Source: Spartinivicinus poritis (lineage in GTDB: Bacteria > Pseudomonadota > Gammaproteobacteria > Pseudomonadales > Zooshikellaceae). Taken from it: a stretch of DNA of 64,000 bases. The DNA lies in NCBI RefSeq assembly GCF_028858535.1, contig NZ_JAPMOU010000005.1, positions 159,580 through 223,579 of the forward strand, in the 5' to 3' direction. The position numbers and the translations under genes were made by a program. Below the pieces are notes generated by a model that ran no database searches, was not told where the DNA came from, and was given only the letters and a program-made list of their open reading frames with translations. This document shows, in pieces, positions 21,891-30,840 of the stretch. Numbering within the stretch: position 1 is the first letter of the stretch; every line of letters starts with the position of its first letter.

Positions 21891-23279
21891 ATGAGTGAGA
21901 ACAGTATATTAAGTATTTTTGATCTTTTTAAAATTGGTATTGGCCCATCCAGCTCCCATACAGTGGGACCGATGTGGGCAGTGTATCGATTTTTAGCAGA
22001 TAGCAAAGATTGTCTGGATCAAGTCTCTAAGGTGAAAGTTGCCTTGTATGGCTCTTTGGCACTTACTGGCAAAGGCCATGGTACTGATACGGCAGTATTG
22101 CTTGGGTTGTTAGGGGAACGCCCTGATCAGGTTGACCCTCAACAGGTTGCAGCCAAGCTGGATGAAATCAGTGCTACTCATCGCTTGATGCTGGCAGGCA
22201 AGCACGAGATTACTTTCAACCCTGACCAGGCCATTGAGTTTCATAATGAGACTTTTTTGCCTGAGCATCCTAATGGTATTGCGCTAAGCCTTTACGATGC
22301 CAATGGGCTGGTCCTCCATCACGATCAATTTTTCTCCGTAGGTGGTGGTTTTGTTGTTAGCAAAGATGAACTCTCTGCCACAGCACCTGTTACAACAGAC
22401 ATAGAGGTTCCATTTCCTTTTCATACCGGAGAAGAGTTACTGAAGCTGTGCAAACAGCATAACTTATCTATTGCACAACTGGTGTTTGCCAATGAAGAAG
22501 TACTGCAAGGCTCTATGGCAGCTGTTGAGCAACAGCTGGAAACAACCTGGCAGGTCTTTCATGATTGTATAGAGCGTGGTTGTAGAACAGAAGGTGTGCT
22601 GCCTGGTGGCTTAAATGTACAGCGACGAGCACCTAAGTTACATAAAGAGCTCTGCAGTCGCCCTGAGGACTCATTGAAAGACCCATTAACGGTAATGGAC
22701 TGGATTAGCTTATTTGCTTTAGCCGTCAATGAAGAAAATGCTGCCGGTGGCCGAGTAGTGACAGCACCCACCAACGGTGCCGCAGGAGTGATTCCAGCCG
22801 TATTAAGTTATTACATGCGATTTGTGCCTGGCTCCAATCAGCAAGGGCTTTATGACTTTTTGGCTACGGCAGCGGCTATTGGCATGTTGTATAAAAAGAA
22901 TGCTTCTATTTCTGCCGCAGAAGTAGGTTGCCAAGGAGAGATTGGCGTGGCTTGCTCAATGGCTGCCGGCGCATTGGCTGCGGTATTAGGGGGAAGTGCT
23001 GAACAGGTGGAAAATGCTGCTGAAATTGGTATGGAACATAGTTTGGGCATGACCTGTGATCCTATTGGGGGGTTAGTGCAAATCCCTTGTATTGAACGGA
23101 ATACTATGGGAGCCGTTAAAGCAGTGAATGCAGCCCGGTTAGCATTACGGGGGGATGGTACTCACCGGGTAGCCTTAGATAGCGTGATTGAAACCATGCG
23201 GCAAACGGGAATGGATATGCAATCGAAGTACAAAGAAACCGCATTAGGTGGATTAGCGGTTAACGTGGTGCTTTGTTAA
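21891..23279 (+). CDS. sdaA: L-serine ammonia-lyase (serine deaminase)
   Basis: An iron-sulfur enzyme that turns L-serine into pyruvate and ammonia. ATG 21891 gives 462 residues beginning [27 protein letters not shown]. The beta domain is followed by the catalytic alpha domain, with the cluster and substrate segments [38 protein letters not shown] and [19 protein letters not shown]; the last two supply the [4Fe-4S] cysteines. It is a single-chain type like E. coli SdaA. The next gene begins about 110 bp later and looks unrelated. Confidence 0.96.
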   Translation: MSENSILSIFDLFKIGIGPSSSHTVGPMWAVYRFLADSKDCLDQVSKVKVALYGSLALTGKGHGTDTAVLLGLLGERPDQVDPQQVAAKLDEISATHRLMLAGKHEITFNPDQAIEFHNETFLPEHPNGIALSLYDANGLVLHHDQFFSVGGGFVVSKDELSATAPVTTDIEVPFPFHTGEELLKLCKQHNLSIAQLVFANEEVLQGSMAAVEQQLETTWQVFHDCIERGCRTEGVLPGGLNVQRRAPKLHKELCSRPEDSLKDPLTVMDWISLFALAVNEENAAGGRVVTAPTNGAAGVIPAVLSYYMRFVPGSNQQGLYDFLATAAAIGMLYKKNASISAAEVGCQGEIGVACSMAAGALAAVLGGSAEQVENAAEIGMEHSLGMTCDPIGGLVQIPCIERNTMGAVKAVNAARLALRGDGTHRVALDSVIETMRQTGMDMQSKYKETALGGLAVNVVLC

Positions 23280-23390
23280 TTAGCTTTTCCAACAATAAAA
23301 AAATAAACATCTATTTCACTACCCTTGATTTTGTCTTTATTGGTGGCCATATCTTACTCTTATAGAGAGGTAACGCTGTAAGAGGCTTTC

Positions 23391-24107
23391 ATGGCTGACC
23401 ATAAAGATGATCATTTACCAGTAACCCCTTCAAGCAGTAAGGCAATAGCTGACTTTATTCAGCAAGCAGAACAGCTGCCAGCGACCCGAGCTACCGAGAA
23501 AGGTCGCTTGATTTTTGCCTTAGATGCTACTGCCAGCCGTGAAGCGACTTGGGATCGTGCTTGTCATCTGCAAGGCAAGATGTTTGCGGAAACCCAAGCG
23601 CTTGGCCAGTTAGCCGTACAGCTTTGCTACTACCGTGGTTTTAGCCAGTTCCATGCTAGCCCCTGGCTACACTCAACAGAAGCCTTGCTTGCAGAAATGA
23701 ATCAGGTGTCGTGCATCGGTGGCTATACCCAAATTAGTCGACTGTTGCAGCATGGTTTAACAGAAGCTAAACAACAACCATTACAGGCAATTGTCTTTGT
23801 GGGAGATAGCCTGGAAGAGTCAATTGATGAGCTATGCAATTGGGCTGGGCGGCTTAAGTTACATGGTGTGCCGGTATTTTTATTCCAAGAAAGCTACGAT
23901 CAGGCAGCCACCCAAGGCTATCAACAAATAGCGAAAGTATCTGGAGGAGCTCACTGTCAGTTTAATGAGGGCAGTGCCGCTGAATTACAGGCACTTTTGT
24001 CTGCCGTAGCAGTCTATTCAGTGGGAGGGTTGAAGGCGCTACAGCACTTTGCTAAAGGGCAGCCGGATGTGGTTTTGCAGCTTGAGCATCAATTATCGGG
24101 TGGTTAA
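23391..24107 (+). CDS. von Willebrand factor A-like protein
   Basis: The 238-residue soluble protein contains one VWA-type Rossmann fold starting near residue 40: RLIFALDATASREATWDRA. DATAS corresponds to the MIDAS DxSxS metal site with Thr/Ala variation. Later strands are seen as AIVFVGDSLEE and VPVFLFQE. No signal peptide was found. It is followed after 90 bp by a J-domain membrane protein on the same strand, a pairing I have seen in other proteobacteria, which suggests a chaperone/scaffold function. The actual role is unknown. The ter block 2 kb downstream also belongs to VWA-rich stress systems, but a functional link is speculation. Confidence 0.75.
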   Translation: MADHKDDHLPVTPSSSKAIADFIQQAEQLPATRATEKGRLIFALDATASREATWDRACHLQGKMFAETQALGQLAVQLCYYRGFSQFHASPWLHSTEALLAEMNQVSCIGGYTQISRLLQHGLTEAKQQPLQAIVFVGDSLEESIDELCNWAGRLKLHGVPVFLFQESYDQAATQGYQQIAKVSGGAHCQFNEGSAAELQALLSAVAVYSVGGLKALQHFAKGQPDVVLQLEHQLSGG

Positions 24108-24197
24108 TAGCAATATCCGTCAATAGCATGTCGTCAGTAATTGGTAGGTATTGAGAGTTATAGGTATTGAAAGTTAAAGAATAAAGGATATTTAGCT

Positions 24198-24974
24198 TTG
24201 TCTCGACTGTTTATTCTTATTGCATTAATTGGCGGCTCGATAGCCTGGTATAAATATCGGAAGCTGCCGCCAGAAGACCGAAAAAAGTGGTTAAAGAAGT
24301 CGTTAATTATTACAGGCCTGTTATTTTTTGCCTATTTGGTAATTACCGGTCGTCTCTCTATCGTTTTTGCATTATTGGCAGCATTAATTCCATTTATTAG
24401 AAAAGGCCTTTCCCTCGCAAGTTACTGGCCGTTTATACAAAAACTATGGCAGCACAAAAGCATTTTAACACCTAGTGCCGGAGCGCAGCAGCAGGCAAAG
24501 GGTAAACAGTCAACAGTACGTACCCCGCTTTTAGTTATGACGTTGAATCATGACAGTGGTGAAATCGATGGCGAAGTCTTAGTGGGGCAATACCAAGGTA
24601 AACGACTAAGTGAGCTAACCATTGAGCAGCTGACTGAACTTTATTCGCACTGTCCTACTAATGAGCAAGACACCCATCAATTGCTGGATACTTATTTGAG
24701 TAAAATGCGTTCATCTGAGTGGCAAGCTTTTCAGGAGCAGCAACAGTCACAGCAGTTCCATTCACATTCACGTAGCGCTGGTGGGAATGAGCCTATGACT
24801 GTGACAGAAGCAGCAGAAGTGCTGGGGGTGAAAGAAACTGCAACCAAACAAGAAATTATTGATGCTCATCGCCGTTTAATGGCAAAACTTCATCCTGACA
24901 AAGGGGGGAGCAGTTATTTAGCAATTCAAGTCAATGCGGCAAAAGATGTCATGTTGGCTCAGCTAAAAATCTAA
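24198..24974 (+). CDS. Membrane-anchored C-terminal J-domain protein
   Basis: The 258-residue protein starts at a TTG (SRLFILIALIGG) behind an aaagga site. It has three predicted membrane segments in the first 85 residues, a soluble middle, and a C-terminal J-like domain from about 195 to 256 with the HPD motif (LMAKLHPDKGGSS). J-domains stimulate DnaK ATPase. The Tim14-like arrangement (membrane anchor first, J-domain last) suggests recruitment of DnaK to the inner membrane. It is probably co-transcribed with the VWA gene before it and the small membrane protein 15 bp after it. Confidence 0.85.
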   Translation: MSRLFILIALIGGSIAWYKYRKLPPEDRKKWLKKSLIITGLLFFAYLVITGRLSIVFALLAALIPFIRKGLSLASYWPFIQKLWQHKSILTPSAGAQQQAKGKQSTVRTPLLVMTLNHDSGEIDGEVLVGQYQGKRLSELTIEQLTELYSHCPTNEQDTHQLLDTYLSKMRSSEWQAFQEQQQSQQFHSHSRSAGGNEPMTVTEAAEVLGVKETATKQEIIDAHRRLMAKLHPDKGGSSYLAIQVNAAKDVMLAQLKI

Positions 24975-24989
24975 GATATATACTGTTTT

Positions 24990-25343
24990 ATGGCTATTTG
25001 GCTAATTACTATCCTGTTGGCAAGTTTGGTCATTGGCTGCATTTTGTTGCTGCTGCTTAAAGTCAGAACACCCCGTTATCGAGTCGAACGGGCTAGAGTA
25101 AAAACCTTGCTTTACGATATCGTAAATGGCGAAGCCAGTGAGGAAGACTGGCAGGTTTTTATCAGTATTCCTATTTACAATAATGCACAACTGGAAACTA
25201 TCCGGTTACGCTGCTTACAACTGGATGAAACGGAGTTTATTGGTGGCACAGAAAATAGCCCTTTTTTTTTAACGGTGACTGCTATCAACGAAATACGACA
25301 AATGCTGCAAACGCTGGAAGGTGATATAGTATTCAAAGGCTAA
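24990..25343 (+). CDS. Small membrane-anchored protein of unknown function
   Basis: The 117-residue protein has one N-terminal membrane helix (ITILLASLVIGCILLLLL) and a soluble C-terminal part with no motif I recognise. Codon use and its 15-bp spacing from the J-domain gene support a real, co-transcribed gene. creA begins 24 bp downstream. Confidence 0.7.
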   Translation: MAIWLITILLASLVIGCILLLLLKVRTPRYRVERARVKTLLYDIVNGEASEEDWQVFISIPIYNNAQLETIRLRCLQLDETEFIGGTENSPFFLTVTAINEIRQMLQTLEGDIVFKG

Positions 25344-25367
25344 TAAAGCAATAAGGTAACCAATAAA

Positions 25368-25862
25368 ATGTTAGTAACGCAGATAGTAAAATCATTTGGG
25401 GTGGGGCTGCTTGGCTTGGCTTTTTACAGCCAGTGTTATGGTGAAATAGTAGGAGAAGTTTCTACAACATTTAAGTTACTTGGTGCTAATGACAAAATTG
25501 TGATTGAGGCCTTTGATGACCCTGATGTCAGTGGTGTCACCTGTTATTTAAGTCGAGCGAAAAAAGGAGGGGTGTCAGGTTCATTAGGCTTTGCTGAAGA
25601 TACCTCTGATGCTTCTATTGCTTGTCGACAAGTAGGGCCTATTCAGTTGTCTGATGAGCTGAAAGCAGGAAAGCTAGATGGTGAGCAGGTATTTAAAAAG
25701 CGTACTTCCGTATTATTTAAAACCATGCAGGTGGTGAGGTTTTTTGACCCCAAGCGACAAGTGATTATTTATTTGACTTATAGCGATAAACTGGTTGAAG
25801 GATCACCAAAAAATAGTGTAACAGCTGTACCTGTATTACCCTGGCCGGCAGGTGCTCAGTAA
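25368..25862 (+). CDS. creA: CreA family periplasmic protein
   Basis: The 164-residue protein has a signal peptide (cleavage near YSQCYGE) and a mature part that follows E. coli CreA closely. Shared blocks include [37 protein letters not shown] and [15 protein letters not shown], and it ends with a [13 protein letters not shown] tail. The function of CreA is not established, despite the E. coli creABCD name. No creBCD genes accompany it here. Confidence 0.92.
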   Translation: MLVTQIVKSFGVGLLGLAFYSQCYGEIVGEVSTTFKLLGANDKIVIEAFDDPDVSGVTCYLSRAKKGGVSGSLGFAEDTSDASIACRQVGPIQLSDELKAGKLDGEQVFKKRTSVLFKTMQVVRFFDPKRQVIIYLTYSDKLVEGSPKNSVTAVPVLPWPAGAQ

Positions 25863-26215
25863 ACAACGAAATGTCAAAGCAAACAGTGAAACTTTACGTT
25901 AGTTTAACTGTCTTATGGTAAAACTTTTGTCATAAGCGAATGTGGTAGGCAGGTTTAACAGGGACAATTTTAATAAGAGCTTCACTGCTTGTCACAGAAA
26001 ACTCGAATTTTTTCAGCACAAGTCGTTCTTAAGTCGGCTACTGTATTATATGTATTACCCATTGGTGGTATCAGTCTACCCTGAATTTAAGTAGGTAATT
26101 ATTATCATTAAGTCAGTGAGTAACCATGGTTATTCTTATTGACTAGTTATAGGGGGTATGTCAAAGTGCTGCCTTCATATTATTGTATGAAACTTGATTA
26201 GGGCAAGGAGTCTAT
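25863..26215. promoter_or_regulatory. Upstream region of the ter block
   Basis: About 350 bp, AT-rich and non-coding, precede the first ter gene. An aaggag ribosome-binding site lies seven bases before the ATG at 26216. A TTGACT hexamer occurs near 26138, but I could not pair it with a convincing -10 box. Confidence 0.4.
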
Positions 26216-26824
26216 ATGGCAATTTCATTAACCAAAGGTCAGCGAATTAGCCTTGAAAAAGAAGCAGGTAAAAACCTTCAACAAATTTGTGTGGGAGTTA
26301 ACTGGGGGGCTATTGAGAAAAAAGGCTTTTTTGGCACGAAAAAAGTACCTGTTGATCTGGATGCCAGCGTAGGCTTATATAATGATAATAAACAACCAAT
26401 CGATGTCGTTTATTTTGGCCAATTGAGAAGTAAGTGTGGCTCCATTCATCATAGTGGTGATGACCTAACAGGCGATATGGAAGGTGATGATGGCTTAGAT
26501 AATGAAGTCATTACCATTAACTTACAGCAAGTGCCGCAGGGTGTGTCTGCTGTTGCTGTAGTGCTTAATTCATTTCGAAAACAAGATTTTGCAGCAATTC
26601 CCTTTGCTTCTATTCGTTTATATGAAGGAACGCCTTCACGAGTCAATAATATTTTAGCTACCTATGATATTGCCAATAACCCTTCATTTTCTGGTTCTAT
26701 CTCAATGGTACTCGGCATTTTGTATAAAAAAGATGGAGACTGGAAATTTAAAGCGGTTGGTGAAGCAACGCGAGATCAAGGATTGGAGCAAACTATCGAA
26801 ACGGTTTCTCGCTCTTATATCTAG
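26216..26824 (+). CDS. terZ: TerD-family protein, TerZ-like
   Basis: The 202-residue protein begins MAISLTKGQRISLEKEAG. It has the calcium-site pattern of TerD folds: VDLDASVGLYN near residue 42 and GDDLTGDMEGDDG near 80. A short insertion (EKKGFFGTKKV) before the first motif is typical of TerZ/TerX rather than TerD. Ter proteins are cytosolic Ca-binding proteins linked to tellurite, phage and colicin resistance and broader envelope stress. It is first in a same-strand series terZ-A-B-C-D-E. Confidence 0.88.
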   Translation: MAISLTKGQRISLEKEAGKNLQQICVGVNWGAIEKKGFFGTKKVPVDLDASVGLYNDNKQPIDVVYFGQLRSKCGSIHHSGDDLTGDMEGDDGLDNEVITINLQQVPQGVSAVAVVLNSFRKQDFAAIPFASIRLYEGTPSRVNNILATYDIANNPSFSGSISMVLGILYKKDGDWKFKAVGEATRDQGLEQTIETVSRSYI

Positions 26825-26872
26825 TCAGTTGAAGGTTTAGAACGTCAACCATAGAAAGCTGAATTCGCTGAC

Positions 26873-27955
26873 ATGCAGTCATTGATACCTGGGCAAAATG
26901 CAAAAGTTGATAATCCTATTGTGACCCTTCGTGTTGAAGGTAATATGGGGGTCAAGTGGTTGAGTTTAGTACTCGATGAGCAGCAGCAGGTTATTCAGGA
27001 AAAATGCACAGGTATCAATCAGACGAATGAAATGACTTGGTTGATTCAGCCATTCGAGTTGCCCGATCAAGTTAATAAAATAAAGTTCGTCGCCTATGGT
27101 GATGTTAGTTTGGCGACGTTGGTAAGTCAGCTAACCGTCATCTATACCGATACACTTATTGACCAGTCACTGTTTGAGGTGAAGACTGACCTCGCTAACA
27201 ATCGTGATGAGTCGTTATTAATTGTGTCAGAGCTTTATCGCCATCAGGGAAGTTGGAAAGTTCGATCTGTTTGCCAAGGCTTTAATGATGGGATTGTTCA
27301 GCTTGAAAAGCAGTATAACATTTCCCTAACTGAGCCTGCATCAACAGCAAACACTGGTGGAGTGATAGATAAAGCAAAATCACAGGTATCTGCACAACAA
27401 AATAAACAAGTGCTTCATCCCATCTCAGCAGAAGATTTACTGGTTACACTCACTTGGGACAACCAGCTCAACCCCCATGACCCCATGAATAATGTACTTG
27501 ATTTTAATCCGGTTAATGATATGCGGATTGGTGCATTTTATGAGTTGAGTAATGGACAGCGAGGTTTAGTTCAGTCTTACGGTGAAGAGCGAGGATCCTA
27601 TTATGGTGTGCCATATATTCAGGCGCTGAGCAATGAAGAGCAGCGCGCTCAACAGTTACAGCTGAATACTCAATACTGGCATAAATCTTATCGTATTTTA
27701 GTTTACTGCTTTATTTTAGAAGGGTTAAGCCAATGGAATAAATTGGGTGCCAGCATTGATTTTAACAAATTAGACCAAATAAATATTAATTCCTATCGTT
27801 GTGATCAACCATTATGTGCCGTGGCAATGATAGAACGAGTGGCTCAACAATATAAGCTCACCCCGCTCGTTGAGTTTTTTGATTCATTGGTTGCAATGGA
27901 TCAAGCGTATGGGTGGGGGTTGCCCTGGCGTTCACAACAACAAAACCCAGACTGA
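26873..27955 (+). CDS. terA: Tellurium resistance protein TerA-like
   Basis: The 360-residue protein starts MQSLIPGQNAKV, the TerA-type opening, with an N-terminal TerD-like fold to about residue 155. The second half (about 180-355) is the TerA-specific part: LTWDNQLNPHDP, DMRIGAFYELSNGQRGLVQSYGE and a late WNKLGASIDF block. The acidic DLDAS and [13 protein letters not shown] calcium motifs of the other Ter proteins are absent from its N-terminal domain. It lies between terZ and terB, the standard terZAB order. Confidence 0.85.
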   Translation: MQSLIPGQNAKVDNPIVTLRVEGNMGVKWLSLVLDEQQQVIQEKCTGINQTNEMTWLIQPFELPDQVNKIKFVAYGDVSLATLVSQLTVIYTDTLIDQSLFEVKTDLANNRDESLLIVSELYRHQGSWKVRSVCQGFNDGIVQLEKQYNISLTEPASTANTGGVIDKAKSQVSAQQNKQVLHPISAEDLLVTLTWDNQLNPHDPMNNVLDFNPVNDMRIGAFYELSNGQRGLVQSYGEERGSYYGVPYIQALSNEEQRAQQLQLNTQYWHKSYRILVYCFILEGLSQWNKLGASIDFNKLDQININSYRCDQPLCAVAMIERVAQQYKLTPLVEFFDSLVAMDQAYGWGLPWRSQQQNPD

Positions 27956-27970
27956 CTAGAGGATTACATT

Positions 27971-28429
27971 ATGGCAGGTGGATTTAGTGGCTTTTTAAAC
28001 TCACTAAAAGAAAAAGCGAATGAACTAAAAGATGATGTAATGAAGTTTAAGAATAAAAACTTCTTAAATGCAGCAACGGGTGGGGCTGCTCTCATTGCTT
28101 TAGCTGATGGCTCGATTGATGCTGAAGAAAAGCAAAAAATGGTCAAATTTATTGAGAGTAATGAAGCATTAAAAGTATTTAAAACGACAGAAGTTGTGTC
28201 TACTTTCTCTGACCATGTTCAGAATCTGGAGTTTGATAAAGATATTGGTGAGTCAAAAGCGTTTGAAGCGCTTAATAAGCTTAAAGGTAATGAAGTCGCT
28301 TGTCGTACCGTTATGCGTTTGATTATTGCTATTGCGGCTGCTGATGGTGATTTTGATAATGATGAGAAAGCAGTTGCCAAGAAGATTGCTGTAGAGTTGG
28401 GGTTAAATCCCGCAGATTTTGAGTTGTAA
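27971..28429 (+). CDS. terB: Tellurite resistance protein TerB
   Basis: The 152-residue, all-helical TerB protein has two metal-site-like repeats: ALADGSIDAEEKQKMVKFI near residue 40 and IAIAAADGDFDNDEKAVAKKI near 120. An N-terminal amphipathic, lysine-rich stretch precedes them. TerB couples to TerC at the inner membrane in the proposed Ter scaffold. It starts 15 bp after terA and terC starts 25 bp later, indicating one operon. Confidence 0.93.
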   Translation: MAGGFSGFLNSLKEKANELKDDVMKFKNKNFLNAATGGAALIALADGSIDAEEKQKMVKFIESNEALKVFKTTEVVSTFSDHVQNLEFDKDIGESKAFEALNKLKGNEVACRTVMRLIIAIAAADGDFDNDEKAVAKKIAVELGLNPADFEL

Positions 28430-28454
28430 TTAATCCCGAACCAGGAAGTAATCG

Positions 28455-29486
28455 ATGGAATCATTTGGTTTCCCTTTGGAAGCAGTTGTTGTTTTGTTTG
28501 TAGTAGTGACTGCTTCTGTTTGGTGTGATTTATTTAGTCACCGAAATTCAACTGAAATAAAATTTAAAGATGCTTTAGGTTGGTCTGTTTTTTGGGTTGC
28601 ACTGGCCATTGCTTTTTATGCTTATCTATACCTTCGTTATGACGCCAAATGGGCTGATTTGTTTTTGACTGGTTATGTGCTGGAAAAAACACTGTCAGTA
28701 GACAATATGATGGTATTTATTGCTATTTTTGCCTCTTTTGGTATCAAAGGTGCTTTGCAACACCGAGTGCTTTACTACGGTATTATCGGAGCTTTGGTAT
28801 TTAGAGCAATTTTTATCGCAGTAGGAACTTCCTTATTTGGCTTAAGTGTCTGGGTTGAGTTTATTTTTGGTTTAATTGTTGCCTGGACAGCTGTCATGAT
28901 GCTGAAAGGTGGTGGAGATGATGAAGAAACGGAAGACTACTCTAATCACTGGTCAGTGCGTTGGACGAAAAAGCTGATTCCTGTGTTGCCGCGCTTGAGT
29001 GGTAATCATTTTTTTGTTAAGCATAGTGAGGTAGAAAAGCTTAAAGCGAATGACCCTAGTGTAAATGTGATCGGTAAAGCGGCTTTTTATGCAACACCAC
29101 TCTTTTTATGCTTAATTTGTATTGAGATTAGTGATATTGTTTTTTCATTTGACTCAGTTCCTGCGATTATTGCAGTGACAGAAGAGCCTTTCTTGATTTA
29201 TGCAGCAGTTATCTTTGCTATTCTAGGCTTGCGTAATCTTTATTTCATGTTAGCTGTTGCGGCTAAATATTTATGTCATCTGGAAAAAGCAGTAGCATTT
29301 GTTCTATTCTTCATTGCATTTAAGCTGTGTGCACAGGCAGCTGAGCATATCTGGGGATTCAGCATTGAAATTTCTCATAGCCTGAGCTTGTTCATTGTCT
29401 TAGGCACAATAACATTAGGTGTTGTAGCATCTATTGTGTTTCCTGAAAAAGAAGAATCAAACTCAAAAGAAAGTGAAGTGGTGTAA
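28455..29486 (+). CDS. terC: TerC integral membrane protein
   Basis: The 343-residue membrane protein has about nine predicted helices. TerC signatures include TGYVLEKTLSVDNMMVFIAIFASFG in the first half and IEISDIVFSFDSVPAIIAVTEEPF in the second; the acidic membrane residues are thought to bind metal. TerC-family proteins have been linked to manganese export and metalation of secreted enzymes. It sits between terB and terD. Confidence 0.95.
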   Translation: MESFGFPLEAVVVLFVVVTASVWCDLFSHRNSTEIKFKDALGWSVFWVALAIAFYAYLYLRYDAKWADLFLTGYVLEKTLSVDNMMVFIAIFASFGIKGALQHRVLYYGIIGALVFRAIFIAVGTSLFGLSVWVEFIFGLIVAWTAVMMLKGGGDDEETEDYSNHWSVRWTKKLIPVLPRLSGNHFFVKHSEVEKLKANDPSVNVIGKAAFYATPLFLCLICIEISDIVFSFDSVPAIIAVTEEPFLIYAAVIFAILGLRNLYFMLAVAAKYLCHLEKAVAFVLFFIAFKLCAQAAEHIWGFSIEISHSLSLFIVLGTITLGVVASIVFPEKEESNSKESEVV

Positions 29487-29545
29487 TACTCAATACCTGC
29501 TGATTCTTAAGCAAAAGATATAACCACAATTAAGGAGAACATTGC

Positions 29546-30118
29546 ATGGCAATTAGTTTATTAAAAGGTGGACGTGTCAACCTTGAAAAAGAAGCCCCTG
29601 GCTTAACTAAAATGCATGTGGGCTTAGGTTGGGATGTGCGCGCTACAGATGGTGCTGCATTTGACCTTGATGCTTCACTGCTCATGGTAAACACTGAAGG
29701 AAAAGGTATTGGTGAAGGAGGCTTTGTCTTCTATAACAATACCAAGTCAGCGTGTGGATCAATACAACACATGGGGGATAACCTGACTGGTGAAGGGGAA
29801 GGTGATGATGAAGTTCTCAAGGTTACCTTACCCAGTATTCCTGCAGAAGTTGAAAAACTAGTGGTTGTGGTGACTATTCACAATGCTGAAGAACGTAAGC
29901 AAAATTTTGGTCTGGTAGAAAATGCATTTATTCGCATCCTGAATGATGATAACCAGCAGGAAGTAGTCCGTTATGATCTGACAGAAGACTATTCTACTGA
30001 AACCTCACTTATTTTTGGCGAGATCTATAAAAAAGATGGTGAATGGCGCTTTGTGGCTAAAGGTGATGGTTTTGCAGGTGGATTATCAGCTTTTTTACAG
30101 ACCTATGGGCTAGCCTAA
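29546..30118 (+). CDS. terD: TerD family protein (TerD)
   Basis: The 190-residue protein carries the complete TerD pattern: [57 protein letters not shown] and the closing EIYKKDGEWRFVAKGDGF. Acidic loops bind two Ca2+ in TerD structures. A good aaggag site precedes the ATG. It is closely similar to the next gene and the pair is probably an ancient tandem duplication. Confidence 0.95.
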   Translation: MAISLLKGGRVNLEKEAPGLTKMHVGLGWDVRATDGAAFDLDASLLMVNTEGKGIGEGGFVFYNNTKSACGSIQHMGDNLTGEGEGDDEVLKVTLPSIPAEVEKLVVVVTIHNAEERKQNFGLVENAFIRILNDDNQQEVVRYDLTEDYSTETSLIFGEIYKKDGEWRFVAKGDGFAGGLSAFLQTYGLA

Positions 30119-30167
30119 CCCCGACTGTATGAATAAATTGTAACAATAAAAGGATAGGAGAAAGAAA

Positions 30168-30746
30168 ATGGCAGTTTCATTATCGAAAGGCGGTAATGTT
30201 AGTTTAGAAAAAGCAGCCCCTGGCATGACTAACACTATAATTGGCCTAGGCTGGGATGCTCGTGCTACTGACGGTTCAGATTTTGACCTTGATGCTTCCA
30301 TTTTTATGGTCACTGACTCAGGTAAAGTACGTAGCGATGCTGACTTTATTTTCTATAACCAGCTAAAAAGCCAGTGTGGCTCTGTTGAGCATATGGGGGA
30401 TAACCGTACTGGTGAAGGAGAAGGAGACGACGAGTCAGTAAAAGTTGATTTGGTTAAAATTCCAGCTGAGATCCAAAAAATTGTCATAGGCGTCACTATT
30501 CACGATGCAGAATCCAGAAACCAAAATTTTGGTCAGGTTTCTAACGCGTTTATTCGGATTGTGAATGAAGCCAATAATGAAGAGGTTGTGCGTTATGACT
30601 TAAGTGAAGATTACTCTGTTGAAACAGCGATGCTATTTGGTGAGCTGTATCGCCATGGCGGTGAATGGAAATTCAAAGCTGTGGGTCAAGGATTCAGTGG
30701 TGGCTTAAAGTCAATGGCGACTCAGTATGGTGTTAATGTAGGCTAG
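30168..30746 (+). CDS. terE: TerD family protein (TerE position)
   Basis: The 192-residue protein is a close paralogue of the preceding Ter[38 protein letters not shown] and [17 protein letters not shown]. Both calcium-site motifs are intact. It is last of the six ter genes, which matches TerE. A GC-rich hairpin 35 bp after the stop separates it from the enzyme genes that follow on the same strand. Confidence 0.92.
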   Translation: MAVSLSKGGNVSLEKAAPGMTNTIIGLGWDARATDGSDFDLDASIFMVTDSGKVRSDADFIFYNQLKSQCGSVEHMGDNRTGEGEGDDESVKVDLVKIPAEIQKIVIGVTIHDAESRNQNFGQVSNAFIRIVNEANNEEVVRYDLSEDYSVETAMLFGELYRHGGEWKFKAVGQGFSGGLKSMATQYGVNVG

Positions 30747-30780
30747 GTCTGTTCATCATTAAGGACTAGTACTCATTAGG

Positions 30781-30816
30781 TAGGCGGCATTAGCCGCCTA
30801 TTTCCTTTCTTTTTCC
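30781..30816 (+). terminator. Hairpin after terE, probable leaky terminator
   Basis: Eight perfect base pairs (taggcggc / gccgccta) with an atta loop are followed by the pyrimidine tract tttcctttcttttt. It sits 25 bp before the ATG of the next gene, so it may attenuate read-through from the ter genes into the enzyme module. Confidence 0.65.
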
Positions 30817-30840
30817 TTTCTTTAGAAGTTGTTCCTCTCC

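Noticed and set aside
21478..23279. A functional link between tRNA-Ser(UGA) and the adjacent serine deaminase
   Set aside because: The tRNA has its own promoter and terminator, and the neighbourhood is most simply coincidental.
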